Shown here: positions 42,752-51,982 of the stretch, piece after piece
Layout of the letters: every line of letters starts with the position of its first letter
Numbering within the stretch: position 1 is the first letter of the stretch
Notes under the pieces: generated by a model
What the model saw: the letters and a program-made list of their open reading frames with translations, nothing else
Databases searched by the model: none
What the model was told of the DNA's origin: nothing
Origin: JAAZKI01 sp012799905
GTDB lineage: Bacteria > Verrucomicrobiota > Lentisphaeria > Oligosphaerales > Oligosphaeraceae
Length of the DNA stretch: 64,000 bases
Assembly (NCBI GenBank): GCA_050949415.1
Contig: JBMNFR010000012.1
Location: 186,001-250,000, forward strand
Direction of reading: 5' to 3'
Translations under genes and position numbers: made by a program

Positions 42752-43234
42752 TCAAGGAATGATGTTGTCGATAGTGAGATAAAACTTGGCAGTCAAATAT
42801 TTATCTGTTTTGACATCGGGTTTGCCGGTTTCTCTCAAGAGAACAGTACATCCCAAGGCATAATCGCCAAGCGGCCAATTGTCGGTCGGAAATTCGATGG
42901 TAAGCTCTCGAGCTTGATAAAACGCAGGCTTCAACCAGGCCTTTTTGATGGTGAAATGATCCCACGCACCGGTGCCGATGTGTTTCGGCACGAGACCTGT
43001 CTTCTGCTGGAAGGCGGCAGGCAAAGTAAGGCGGTAGGCGCCAACACTCCAAAGGGCAAAATATCGTTCGGGGGGATATTGACAGGTGATACGGAGCTGG
43101 ATGGTCTCGCCGGGGCAGGCAGATTTCCGGTCGGGCACGGCGGAGAGTGCATAGGAGGTGCTGTCATCGCCGGCTACACAAAACGGCGCAGTCAAAAACA
43201 ACAGAATGATGAGTAGAAAAAATTTTTTGGCCAT
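42752..43234 (-). CDS. Small secreted beta-sandwich-like protein
   Basis: Not recognised. 160 residues with a signal peptide (1-20, cleavage after CVA) and a single domain of alternating strands (ETIQLRITCQYP, ELTIEFPTDNWPLGDYALGCTV), like an Ig- or CBM-type module. ATG 43234 follows CGGAGGGG. It starts 3 nt after the 1011-residue secreted protein, so it is cotranslated. Confidence 0.72.
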   Translation of the reverse strand: MAKKFFLLIILLFLTAPFCVAGDDSTSYALSAVPDRKSACPGETIQLRITCQYPPERYFALWSVGAYRLTLPAAFQQKTGLVPKHIGTGAWDHFTIKKAWLKPAFYQARELTIEFPTDNWPLGDYALGCTVLLRETGKPDVKTDKYLTAKFYLTIDNIIP

Positions 43235-43237
43235 CGC

Positions 43238-46200
43238 CTATTTCCCCTCCGTTGCGAATTCGCCGATCAATTCGATTTCCGACAGGACGGCATCATGCTT
43301 GCCTCCAGTTCGGAGGGATGTGAGCAACAGCCGGAAAGTCTGGCCCCTGGTGCCGTCCGGTAGCTGCAAGATCACTACCGGTTCGCGATTCCACCGGACG
43401 GCTGCCAGCGTTTTCCAAGTGCCATCGTCCTGCTGCAATTGGAATTCCGCGTTTTCCAGGCGTGGGCAACCGTAATACATCACATTGTATAGCCGGAGTT
43501 CACGGATAACGGCGGGTCGTGGCAGGTCGAGTTGCAGCCAGGGCTGCTTGTCGTCCCGGGCAGGCGTCCAGCCATTGCGGTGGATGTCGTAGGAGGCCGA
43601 TTCGGAGGTTGGGCGGAGACCGTCTACGAGGAAATAGAGTGTTTTGGTATGACGGTTGTACCAGCTTGTGGTTTCGGAGGAAGCGGTCAGCTTAGTCCAA
43701 TTTTGCGGCAGTGCCTGCCCCCTGGCGATCTGAATGTAGACCTGGCCGGAAACAGGGCCGGTGGCAAGCAGGTTCCCGGGGGTGAAGCGGCGAGCCTCTG
43801 CCTCAGCAAGGCGTTTTTGAAAATGGGCAAGCGTCTCAAAGCCGGCGGGAATGGGGTCGCTGAGATAAACTCGTGCTTCTTCAGGAGCAAAAGTATCCTC
43901 GAAAACGCCATCGGCGACGGCGACGGTTCGTTCTTCACTGAGAATATGCAGGGTTGCAGGAAGATTGCTGGCGGCGAAGCGTACTTTGAAAGAGGATTTT
44001 GCAGTATTCACGGCGAAGATAGCCACGCGGTCTCCAACCCGTTTCAGGCAGGATTGGAAGTTCGCGCCTTCGAGTCCCTCGGCGCTGACAGTCAGGCCTG
44101 GCGCGGGCGGTGCGGCGATGAAATCAGTCAGAAGCAAGAGTTCCCGGGCGATGAATTCCGGCCCCAGTCGCAACTGTTCATATTGTTGACACAAATAAGT
44201 GTAGAGGGAATAGAGAAGCACCCCTTTGCAATCGTTGGCAAAGACCTGGTAAACCTGGTTTCGGAGTTCAGTAAAGGTTGGCGCACGACCGATTTTGTCA
44301 CTTGCGCCGGTAGGCCAGCAAAAGGCTTGCGGCATCAGCCAGGCTGGGCCGGTCTTGCGGGCTTCACGGGCATAGGCGGAAATAGTATGCAGGGGGCGGA
44401 TGGACTTGTCAGGCTCATAAAAATGCGGATAGCAGTCCGGCATGTTGATATCACCGCCACAGGCGTACTTCCTAATTGCGGAAAAGTCCTGGTTGAGCAT
44501 GACGCAGGGGTGATACGGGTCAAGTTCAGTCAGCAGTTCCCGGACTTTGCGGTACCATTCCGGGTTGTTGTCACGACATTCAGGCTCGTCGCCGAGATCG
44601 TAAGCCAGAACGGCAGGATGACTGCGTATCTTGGTGATATGCCTGGTGAGGTGTTCGATCTGCTTTGGTGTGAGTGAGTCCCCACGCCTGGATTCCTCGC
44701 TGAAGATAACCTGAGGGTAGCGGTTTTTTTCGCTGTAAGGGATGAGCACCAGTTTCATTGCCGGGTTGCGCTCCAGCAGTTGATTCATGTCTTTCAGGCA
44801 GTTGTCGCTGTCGGCGAACTGATCATAAGTCTTTGCACCGGTTATGCCGGGGGCGCAGACTTCCTTGCCGTGGGTCCAGCCGAAAAGAACAAAGGGCTTG
44901 CCGTCCACGAATACTGCATCGTTCTTGTCACACCACACTTCACCTTTCTGGTACGGCAGTTTGCGGATGCGGACACGCTGTTTCAGGACTTCGAGGTAGT
45001 AGTCTCCATCGGGTAGTTTTGCCATATCGTATGTAAAGCGTGCGATTCCTTGCTCCAAAGGCAAACTGACGCGATGGACATTGCCTTTGGGGCCAGTCAG
45101 ACAGGCTTCGATTTGCTCGACCTTGTGCACGACCTGGTCAATCTCGATGCTGGCGCGCAAGGTCTTGTCCGGCATGGTGGCATAAATATTGTTGCGGTAA
45201 ACTGGCGTTTCTATGGTGATCTTGACAGGAGTATAGTCCAGGTGGACGCGGGTTTCAGCAAGCTTAAGCGGTACGCCATCCTGTCCCGAGAAGAGCAGCC
45301 GCAACAAATATTCGCCGGGTTTGGCAAACGGAATGCTGACCGGTGTCTTAAGCATAATGCCGCTTTTGAACTCGACGACAGGGCCGTCAGCCGGCGATGC
45401 CAGTTCCCCTCCGCCTTGCGGGGGCAGCAGCCATCCTGACATCACGCCCAGGCGGAAATCTCCGGTAAAATTACGCACGGACGGCGCGAGATCGTACAAG
45501 AAGGATTCCCCGTCCCGTCGGACGGTGCCATCGGGTACATTGAGTTCCCACCGATAGCGGGCTAAATCCACCTTTTCCAGTTCCAGAGAGCGGAAATGCG
45601 TTGGCAGGCAGTGGTTGACTTCCGGAATCGGCGACCATGAAGAACTTTCCTTTTTGATATCGGGGTCGGCATAGCGGTTCCGTCCGATGTTAAATCCCCA
45701 GGCGCCGGTGGCCTCCTGCAAATCCATCGAGAAAAAAGGTATCCTGAGTTCGACGGTCCAGGAATCGGCGGCTCGCGAGGCCTTGACTTCCGCGAAGCTT
45801 GACCAGGACCAGTCATGGTAGTACACAAAGGCTCCGGTGTTGTTGTCGATGGGCGTTTCATCGCTGTAAAAACCGTTGGCATTGACCATCAGTTTATAAT
45901 AGCGCAAGTGCGAATGGGGAACCAGGCTGATCTCCAGGCTGTCGTCCTTCCAGCGTCGCGGCGCATCAACCTCGGGAGCAGTAGCCGCCACTAAACTGGC
46001 CATCTTGGGTTCGGCGCACCGGATAAGCAGATACAAATTTCTGCCGTCATGGGTTACCTTGAAGGCCGTATCCGGCACGGCAGGGCGTTTCGGGTCTCCC
46101 AATACGGTAAAACCGCTCTGCCACGGTTGACTTGTCCAACAGCTGTCTTCCCCGACACCGTCAATCTGTGGCGCACGGGAACAAAGGGGCGCGATCAGAG

Positions 46201-46273
46201 TCCCCGCTGTCAGCCTGCCAAGGAAAACGATAAAGAAGAGGATAAGACATGGTCGCAACAGCATTTTTCGCAT
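43238..46273 (-). CDS. Secreted multidomain glycosidase-like protein
   Basis: 1011 residues with signal peptide 1-24. Residues about 27-230 match a carbohydrate-binding family 9-like domain (APQIDGVGEDSCW, WKDDSLEISLVPH, WTVELRIPF). Beta domains follow. A TIM barrel (about 460-720) holds AYDLGDEPE at 557-565, which resembles a GH acid/base segment. The C-terminal 150 residues look like an F5/8 type C (discoidin) sugar-binding domain (LQLDLPRPAVIRELRLYNV). ATG 46273 follows CGGAGAAA. The family of the catalytic domain is not certain. Cotranslated with the small secreted protein. Confidence 0.78.
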   Translation of the reverse strand: MRKMLLRPCLILFFIVFLGRLTAGTLIAPLCSRAPQIDGVGEDSCWTSQPWQSGFTVLGDPKRPAVPDTAFKVTHDGRNLYLLIRCAEPKMASLVAATAPEVDAPRRWKDDSLEISLVPHSHLRYYKLMVNANGFYSDETPIDNNTGAFVYYHDWSWSSFAEVKASRAADSWTVELRIPFFSMDLQEATGAWGFNIGRNRYADPDIKKESSSWSPIPEVNHCLPTHFRSLELEKVDLARYRWELNVPDGTVRRDGESFLYDLAPSVRNFTGDFRLGVMSGWLLPPQGGGELASPADGPVVEFKSGIMLKTPVSIPFAKPGEYLLRLLFSGQDGVPLKLAETRVHLDYTPVKITIETPVYRNNIYATMPDKTLRASIEIDQVVHKVEQIEACLTGPKGNVHRVSLPLEQGIARFTYDMAKLPDGDYYLEVLKQRVRIRKLPYQKGEVWCDKNDAVFVDGKPFVLFGWTHGKEVCAPGITGAKTYDQFADSDNCLKDMNQLLERNPAMKLVLIPYSEKNRYPQVIFSEESRRGDSLTPKQIEHLTRHITKIRSHPAVLAYDLGDEPECRDNNPEWYRKVRELLTELDPYHPCVMLNQDFSAIRKYACGGDINMPDCYPHFYEPDKSIRPLHTISAYAREARKTGPAWLMPQAFCWPTGASDKIGRAPTFTELRNQVYQVFANDCKGVLLYSLYTYLCQQYEQLRLGPEFIARELLLLTDFIAAPPAPGLTVSAEGLEGANFQSCLKRVGDRVAIFAVNTAKSSFKVRFAASNLPATLHILSEERTVAVADGVFEDTFAPEEARVYLSDPIPAGFETLAHFQKRLAEAEARRFTPGNLLATGPVSGQVYIQIARGQALPQNWTKLTASSETTSWYNRHTKTLYFLVDGLRPTSESASYDIHRNGWTPARDDKQPWLQLDLPRPAVIRELRLYNVMYYGCPRLENAEFQLQQDDGTWKTLAAVRWNREPVVILQLPDGTRGQTFRLLLTSLRTGGKHDAVLSEIELIGEFATEGK

Positions 46274-46325
46274 AGGCTTTCTCCGGGGAAAAGGTTATAG
46301 CACAGTACGAATGGAAACAATATCC

Positions 46326-47096
46326 TTATCGGAATTGCTGCTCAATCCTTCCTTTGACAGCGGCGTTCCAGACGTCGTTTTTACAGCAGCTTGAATGCCA
46401 CCACCAGCTGCGTGTCGTTTTGCAGCTGCCATCAAGATAAGCCGCGTTCATTCCCCCATTATGGGCACTGTGAATGCCAATATCATACGAACCAATTGTG
46501 TTCAAACTGCCTTTTACAGAGGTATTCGGGTCGGCCACTTTTCCATAGATGTCGCCAAAGTATTTCCATGAATCGCCGAAAACCATTGTTTTGTCAGCGT
46601 AGGGATTGTGTTGCGACAACTTGTAATAAGGAATTTTGACGGAGCAGTTAGCGGCTGCTAAATAATTTATGATCGTTGGGATGGTAAAACCCTTGTTCAT
46701 GCCATAACTCAACACCGGAAACTTGACATGCGAATAGACCCCATTGCCGTATGAATCCGAAGGGCAGGCAAACAGCTTGGCATCACTTCCGCCCAAATGT
46801 GTTCCTGACGATAGGTTCGGTTGCAGGTTGTCAAGCACCAGGCGCTCCCACCACCAACGGCCAACACCGGCTGAACTTCCATAATAAAGGGTCAGGATGA
46901 AGTCATCATTATCGTCTGGATACATAAACCAGCACATGTAAAGCTGCTTCTGATTGTTTATGCAGCAAATCGTGCGGGCTTTCTCGCGGGCTTTACTCAA
47001 AGCCGGCAAAAGCATCGCTGCCAGAATCGCGATAATGGCAATCACGACCAGCAGTTCTATCAGAGTGAAATAGCTTTTTCCTGTTTTGTTAAGCAT
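46326..47096 (-). CDS. Pseudopilin-like protein with prepilin leader
   Basis: A 256-residue protein with a type IV prepilin leader (KSYFTLIELLVVIAIIAIL, cleaved before Phe and methylated) and then a DUF1559/H-X9-DG type beta domain (NNQKQLYMCWFMY, IHSAHNGGMNAAYLDGS near the C-terminus). Such proteins are hugely expanded in Lentisphaerota and Planctomycetes, usually beside GH genes, and may form surface fibres or pseudopili. ATG 47096 with AAGGAG is preferred over the long frame from 47132. It lies upstream of the secreted glycosidase operon, on the same strand. Confidence 0.9.
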   Translation of the reverse strand: MLNKTGKSYFTLIELLVVIAIIAILAAMLLPALSKAREKARTICCINNQKQLYMCWFMYPDDNDDFILTLYYGSSAGVGRWWWERLVLDNLQPNLSSGTHLGGSDAKLFACPSDSYGNGVYSHVKFPVLSYGMNKGFTIPTIINYLAAANCSVKIPYYKLSQHNPYADKTMVFGDSWKYFGDIYGKVADPNTSVKGSLNTIGSYDIGIHSAHNGGMNAAYLDGSCKTTRSWWWHSSCCKNDVWNAAVKGRIEQQFR

Positions 47097-47314
47097 GTTG
47101 GCTTCTCCTTGTTCTTGCTGCCGTTTTGTCAAAAATAATGCTCTTGCAGTATTCTTAACTTACTTGCTTTTAGTTGGTTAGGACTATTTCTTTCTCTATT
47201 CTACAATTTTACTGAAAAATATCCTTGCGCTTTGGTCTGAAAAAGGGTGAAGAGCATTGAAAAAAATGGTAGTGTGCGAAACCTTGCGATGAATACTTGT
47301 ATGCTTTCAGGCAC

Positions 47315-47348
47315 CGCATGTAGTTCAGCTTCAGCTTGCAGTATGTAG
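47315..47348. repeat. Single 26-bp palindromic unit
   Basis: One GTAGTTCAGCTTCAGCTTGC unit with a partial second, like 9889-9970. Confidence 0.7.
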
Positions 47349-47384
47349 ACCCCATCCAAAAAGGATCTTTCTCAAAACGGCGTT

Positions 47385-47682
47385 TATGTGTCACCCCTGG
47401 CGGGGCTCAAAATTATTATACGCCCCACCCAGGGCTTCGCTTCGCTCACCCTGGGCTTTTATGTCTCAGCCCTCTGGGCCTTCTGCCGCTTCATGGCTGT
47501 GGACGTTGTGGACGTTGTGGACAGGGTGGACAGGGTGGACATAGTGGACGGCGGCTGCCTTAATTTGGCGCTTTTGGCGTTTTTGTCGCTACACGGTATA
47601 CCCTAAAAAATCTTAGTGCCCTCCTTGGCGTCCTTGGCGTCTTGGCGGTTAAAATAGGCTGTGTACGCTATAGTCCACCCTA
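47385..47682 (+). repeat. Diverged repeat R1 with 9-bp TGGAC array inside
   Basis: Begins with a CCCAGGGCTTCGCTTCGC-type block, carries a 9-bp TGGAC array at 47498-47551 (GTGGACGTT x2, GTGGACAGG x2, GTGGACATA), then AAAATAGGCTGTGTACGC and ends CCACCCTA. The last CTA is the minus-strand TAG stop of the GntR-type regulator. Confidence 0.8.
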
Positions 47683-48774
47683 TGTGGTTTCAGTGGCTTC
47701 GTAGATTTTTGCTTCTGTTTCCACGGAAATGATGTCGCGTTCGGGCGCCTGGCCCGCGACGACCCGTTTGATCAGTTCGCAAATGGCAAAGAAAAATGGC
47801 CGCAAATCACGTTCAATGTACCTTGGCGTTGGAAAGCGTTGCGACCGAATCCAGTTGAGAATTTCGACCCTCACCTCCGGGGCGGCAATCTGTTGCAGGC
47901 GGGTGAGGTCAAAATGCGCACTTAAGAGCAATTGCCGGTCGCGCAGGCGCACCTGGCGGTTGCGCAGCATGCTTTCTGCCGTGAATTGGAGGTCGCGGGT
48001 GTCGCCCGGAACGTCCCAGGTGCTGACTTCCAGCCCGGCTTCACGGCCGAGACGCGACAGTTCAGCCAGGTTCTGGCGGTTGTAGCTGAGTTGCGCGGCG
48101 TGTTCGCATGCAATGTACACAATGGATTCACAGCCACGCCGGCAGGCAAAGTCGACGGCGCAGCGGATGACGTCTTTCGGAGAACTGGCGATGCGCCGAT
48201 AGGATAGGTCGGGTATGTCACCATCACAGAAATCGCCGACGAAAATGACCGGATACGGCAACTGCAGGCAACGCTCCACGTGCTCCCGCTGAAACTGGTA
48301 GGGAATGATTAAGGCGCAGTCCGGATAGCCGATTTTCTCCAGCCGCGCCAGCTCGGTGCTCAGACGTTCAAGATGAGTCTCCGGCGAAACCGTGACAAAA
48401 CGGGTGAAAAAATCAAAGCCGGCAATCGTTGCAAAGGACAGCAAACCATGCATGGTCAGGGTGAAACTGCTTTCCTGGGCATTCTCGTCCATCGCAAAAA
48501 GCAGTACGTCCCTAATCCCGGATTGCGCTTCCTTGGTCTTGACGTATACGCCCTGCCGAGCATGCCGAATGACAAGATTGCGCTGTTCCAAAATGTCCAT
48601 CGCAGAGACAATGACTTTCGTGCCAACCCCAAACGCAGCGGCCAAGGCGCGAGTCGACTTGAGACGCGTCTGCGGAGCCAGCACCCCAGACAAAATGTCG
48701 CTCTCAATCGAATCGGCGACATAACGGCTCCGAGTAGGAAGATCGCCAACATAATTTCTCGATGACTGTTTCAT
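47680..48774 (-). CDS. GntR-type transcription regulator with periplasmic-binding-like domain
   Basis: A 364-residue regulator. A winged helix GntR domain (about residues 10-80: SRYVADSIESDILSGVLAPQ, STRALAAAFGVGTKVIVSAM) is followed by a LacI/PBP-like effector domain (about 90-340) with GYPDCALIIPYQF and FVGDFCDG. The AraR-type architecture suits a sugar-responsive repressor. ATG 48774 (ACAGGAATCAAC) is better than the long frame from 48837. The stop TAG lies in the end of a repeat R1 copy. Likely targets are neighbouring carbohydrate genes; no operator is seen. Confidence 0.85.
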   Translation of the reverse strand: MKQSSRNYVGDLPTRSRYVADSIESDILSGVLAPQTRLKSTRALAAAFGVGTKVIVSAMDILEQRNLVIRHARQGVYVKTKEAQSGIRDVLLFAMDENAQESSFTLTMHGLLSFATIAGFDFFTRFVTVSPETHLERLSTELARLEKIGYPDCALIIPYQFQREHVERCLQLPYPVIFVGDFCDGDIPDLSYRRIASSPKDVIRCAVDFACRRGCESIVYIACEHAAQLSYNRQNLAELSRLGREAGLEVSTWDVPGDTRDLQFTAESMLRNRQVRLRDRQLLLSAHFDLTRLQQIAAPEVRVEILNWIRSQRFPTPRYIERDLRPFFFAICELIKRVVAGQAPERDIISVETEAKIYEATETT

Positions 48775-48917
48775 GTTGATTCCTGTCTGTTGCAATCTGT
48801 TTCTGAGAGAAGATAGCATGCTTAGAAGCGAATGCAAGTGGGAGTGGGTATTTTTTTTTACAGGCGGCGTAATCGGTCACTCATTGATATTCGGAAATCC
48901 GACGAGCAGCGGTCTCA

Positions 48918-48952
48918 GGAAAGGGGCGAGGGGCGAGGGGCGAGGGGCGAGA
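48918..48952. repeat. CGCCCCT heptamer array (inverted)
   Basis: Four GGGGCGA units upstream of the regulator, next to GTCCACAGCGTCCAC (TGGAC-type) and R2. Confidence 0.9.
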
Positions 48953-49004
48953 GTGAGCTTGGACTACGTTGTCCGCCATGTCCACAGCGTCCACATCTTT
49001 TTGC

Positions 49005-49082
49005 TCCGTAGGCGCTTAAACCCCAGGCTTTAGCCTGGGGGGGGAGGCATACTCCAAAACTGGCGCCTTGTAGAGGCGCTAC
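49005..49082 (-). repeat. Intergenic hairpin module R2, copy 2 (inverted)
   Basis: Has CCCCAGGCTTTAGCCTGGGG, GGAGGCATACTCC and GGCGCCTTGTAGAGGCGC, in reverse order to 20212-20299. Confidence 0.85.
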
Positions 49083-49166
49083 AGAAGACTGACCCATTAC
49101 CAGGCGGCAAAATCGACCGTAATGGCAACAGCAAATTAAATTGTAACTTATTGCCGCTGTGCCGGT

Positions 49167-50012
49167 TCAGTTACGTATCGATTTGTCGGTGGCTTGGTCG
49201 AGTCGAAGCTGGCTTTCCAGGCGTTTTGGCGTGAGCGTGGAGAGCGTGTCGATAATGCGCCGTCGGTAGCTGCCAGTGCCTTCGCCTTCGCGTAGGTCTG
49301 CGTAGGCGATTTCACCGGCGACGCTCATGGCGGCGACGCCAGCGCAGGCGGTCAGCAGGGGCTGTTCCGGCGCCGCGCCGATGCAGGTGGCGCAAAGCGA
49401 GCTGGTCATGCAGCCGGTGCCAGTGACTTGTCGCATCAGGATGTGCCCGTTACGCATGGCGACTAGGCTCACGCCGTCGCTGATGCAATCCACCGCGCCG
49501 GTGATGGCGGCGATGCAGCGGTAGCGGCGAGCAACGCGGCGGGCGACTTCGGCATTGCTGTCGCCTTCGACAGCGACGGAATCAACGCCGCGGGTGGCAG
49601 CAGCGTCGTGGTCGCCGGCAATGCATTGCAATTCAGCCAGGTTGCCGCGAATGATGGCGATTTGCAGCTCACGCAGGATGGTGCTGACCAGCTCGTGGCG
49701 GAAGGGCGTGGCGCCGACGCCGACAGGGTCGAGCACCACGGGGATGCCAGAGGCATTGGCGGCGCGACCAGCAGCGAGCATGGCCGCCTCGCTGAATTCG
49801 TCCGGAGTGCCGATGTTGAGGAGGACGGCTTTTGCCTGCCGTGCCAGGTCAGCGGTCTCCTGCTCTGAAGATGTCATGATTGGCGTAGCGCCGATGGCCA
49901 GCACGGCATTGGCGCAGTCATTGATGGTGACGACATTGGTCAGGTGCTGCACCAGCGGGTTTTTCTGGCGCACCTGGCCGAAGACCTTAGCGATCTGTTG
50001 GAAGAGATTCAT
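49167..50012 (-). CDS. thiM: Hydroxyethylthiazole kinase
   Basis: Phosphorylates the thiazole alcohol for thiamine salvage (EC 2.7.1.50). Family motifs are LVQHLTNVVTINDCANAVLAIGATPIM at the start, VLDPVGVGATPFR near 93-105, IRGNLAEL, and the catalytic TGTGCMTSSLCATCIGA near 199-215 with the active-site Cys. 281 residues. ATG 50012 has only weak AGAAAG upstream. No thiE or thiD is adjacent. Located after a 132-bp leader that could be structured (see findings). Confidence 0.94.
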   Translation of the reverse strand: MNLFQQIAKVFGQVRQKNPLVQHLTNVVTINDCANAVLAIGATPIMTSSEQETADLARQAKAVLLNIGTPDEFSEAAMLAAGRAANASGIPVVLDPVGVGATPFRHELVSTILRELQIAIIRGNLAELQCIAGDHDAAATRGVDSVAVEGDSNAEVARRVARRYRCIAAITGAVDCISDGVSLVAMRNGHILMRQVTGTGCMTSSLCATCIGAAPEQPLLTACAGVAAMSVAGEIAYADLREGEGTGSYRRRIIDTLSTLTPKRLESQLRLDQATDKSIRN

Positions 50013-50144
50013 GGAAAGGCTTTCTGAGTGATGACGATGATTGAATAGGTAAAGCGCCGTGTTTTCAGACGTTCATTTAGAGTGACGCCGCCAGGCAGGT
50101 GTTCCCCTGCCACGAGGGTTTCGGTTGCCGGGGGGACAATCCAA

Positions 50145-50990
50145 TCAGGCTTGCGGCGCAACGGGTTGAATCAGGTCTCCGTCCATTGGGCGCGGCGGTC
50201 GTCGGCCGGTCGCATAGCAATATGTGCAACCATGCCGGCAGGTGCCGTAGCGGCCGAGGTCAATGCTTTTGGCGCAGCCGCAGTCTGGGCGTTGATGACG
50301 GTCGCGGGGAATGTGCAGCTTTCGGCCGGCAAGCGTCCCAAGCAAATCGCTGTCAATGCAGGCGCCGTGAGCAATGCCATAGCTGGACAGGTCAATCGGT
50401 TCGGCGCAGGTGAATAGCGGCAGGCGCCAGGATGCCGCAATGGGAGCAAAGCCGGCGGCGATGGCGTGCATGTCAGCCGCGTCCGGCGCCAGCTGTGCCT
50501 GGGGGCTGTTCCGGTAGGGGTCGACAAAGCTGATGACGCAGCGGCAGCAGGATGGCGCTAGCTGGGCGCAGAGCGCTGCGAAATGTTCGCAGTGCCAAGA
50601 CGGCGTCATCGCTTCAGTGACGATGATTGGGTCATAACGCCAGACCAGCCGCTGCGGGCCAAGTTGGTCTGACCAGCGCAGAAATGTGTCGATGACGCGG
50701 CTTTTCGGGGGGACGCCAGGCTCCAGAGCGGCGTCATACGGGGTCACGGTGAATTGAAGATAAAACGGGATGCCAAAGGCTATCAGCTCCGGCAGAAAAG
50801 GCAGGAGCGGCGCTGGATTCTTGCTCCAGAGGACGAGGCCGTCCACGTGTTCCGGAGTGAGATTGACTCGGGTGACTTGGGACGGCCGGAACGGGTTGAC
50901 TGTTTCGGCATATCCGGCCCGCAGGCGGCGTAAAAGCCATTCAGCGTAAAAGGCCGGAATGTCGGTGCGGCGACTGGCGCTGATAATCAC
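50145..50990 (-). CDS. DUF1848 protein
   Basis: A conserved uncharacterised family. It starts IISASRRTDIPAFYAEWLLRR, which is the family hallmark, and has NPFRPSQVTRVNLTPEHVDGLVLWSKNP. At the C-terminus (about 235-260) is a Cys cluster CGCAKSIDLGRYGTCRHGC followed by TYCY, likely an Fe-S or zinc site. The start GTG 50990 follows CGGAG five nt upstream. The next gene downstream on the strand is thiM, 133 nt later; a functional link is not established. Confidence 0.88.
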   Translation of the reverse strand: MIISASRRTDIPAFYAEWLLRRLRAGYAETVNPFRPSQVTRVNLTPEHVDGLVLWSKNPAPLLPFLPELIAFGIPFYLQFTVTPYDAALEPGVPPKSRVIDTFLRWSDQLGPQRLVWRYDPIIVTEAMTPSWHCEHFAALCAQLAPSCCRCVISFVDPYRNSPQAQLAPDAADMHAIAAGFAPIAASWRLPLFTCAEPIDLSSYGIAHGACIDSDLLGTLAGRKLHIPRDRHQRPDCGCAKSIDLGRYGTCRHGCTYCYATGRRPPRPMDGDLIQPVAPQA

Positions 50991-51045
50991 GTGACTCCGT
51001 TTCTGTTGACGTTTAACTCCATCGGTACCATGATTCCTGGCGGCG

Positions 51046-51858
51046 TTACTTCAGCCGATTGAGTTTCTCGCCATCGAATTCATAGAAGCGGAGCAAAGTG
51101 CCGAATAATCGGACGCCGTCCTTGGTTTCATTGATATTGGAGGAGACGATCAGGCGCGGGAACGGCCCGCGTCGGCTAGGCGGCGCCTCGCAGAGTCCTT
51201 CCGAGGCGCCGGGGCTGGCAAACCCTTCCTGAAATACGACGCTGGCGTCAAATCGGCAAATGCCGTATTTGCGTGGATTCATGTAAAATCCCATCCACAG
51301 CTCATTGTTGAACCCAGCTATGGTCTGGACGCCGTAGTGGGTGTTGCCGATTTCAACCGTGTGGCTTTTCTGGAAAACGAAGTTTTCGTCATATTGATGG
51401 ATATAGTTGGTAGGGTGTGGGTCTTTTCCGAATTCGTCTTGGCCGATGAAGAAGGAACCGTTCAGGAATCCGATGCCGTCTGGCCGTGGTGTCTTCGGCA
51501 GTGGGATGCGATTTAATTGGTTAAAGTCGGTGTCGAGGATGGTCACGAAGCTGCCGGCTCCTGCGCCTTTGGCGCGCACGCTATGGGCGATGTAGATTTT
51601 GCCTTCGTGAAGGCAGATATCGCCGGCATGTGATTCAATCGGCTTTTCCAGCAGGATATTGCCGTTGTAATCGGCTTTTACCATCATCGAAGTGAAGGAC
51701 ATATAAATGGCGTCGTCGTCCACACAGAATCCTTGCAAGTGGCCACGGTATTTTGGAGGGAACCGGATAGGTTTGAAGTCGCTATCCTGGGCGGCCAGCG
51801 GCAACAACGCCAGGAACGTCAGCAGAACAACTCGGCTAAACAGACGGCGAGTTGACAT
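51046..51858 (-). CDS. Secreted beta-propeller-like protein
   Basis: 270 residues with a signal peptide (1-23, cleavage after LAAQ). The rest is short repeated strands with a Gly/Asp pattern (GHLQGFCVDDDAIYMSF, GNILLEKPIESHAGDICLHEGKIYIAHS), a beta-propeller-like arrangement. ATG 51858 follows AGGAG. It follows the 897-residue glycosidase-like gene by about 125 nt on the same strand, so they may form an operon. Confidence 0.7.
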   Translation of the reverse strand: MSTRRLFSRVVLLTFLALLPLAAQDSDFKPIRFPPKYRGHLQGFCVDDDAIYMSFTSMMVKADYNGNILLEKPIESHAGDICLHEGKIYIAHSVRAKGAGAGSFVTILDTDFNQLNRIPLPKTPRPDGIGFLNGSFFIGQDEFGKDPHPTNYIHQYDENFVFQKSHTVEIGNTHYGVQTIAGFNNELWMGFYMNPRKYGICRFDASVVFQEGFASPGASEGLCEAPPSRRGPFPRLIVSSNINETKDGVRLFGTLLRFYEFDGEKLNRLK

Positions 51859-51982
51859 GGGAATTCTCCTGTTTGCAGAGAATGTGAGTTGAGTGGGCGG
51901 CCTGGCCTATGACGTGGCCAAGGGCCAGGCTGCATGTTTCCAGACTGACCAAGGTGCGCCGGCTCGGAAACGCGCTGGCGTC

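Noticed and set aside
42493..42762. 89-residue frame between the Fe-S triad and the secreted protein
   Set aside because: No ribosome binding site, unusual composition, and it overlaps the end of a real gene.
50013..50144. TPP riboswitch before thiM
   Set aside because: The invariant CTGAGA and ACCTGATC-type segments are absent.
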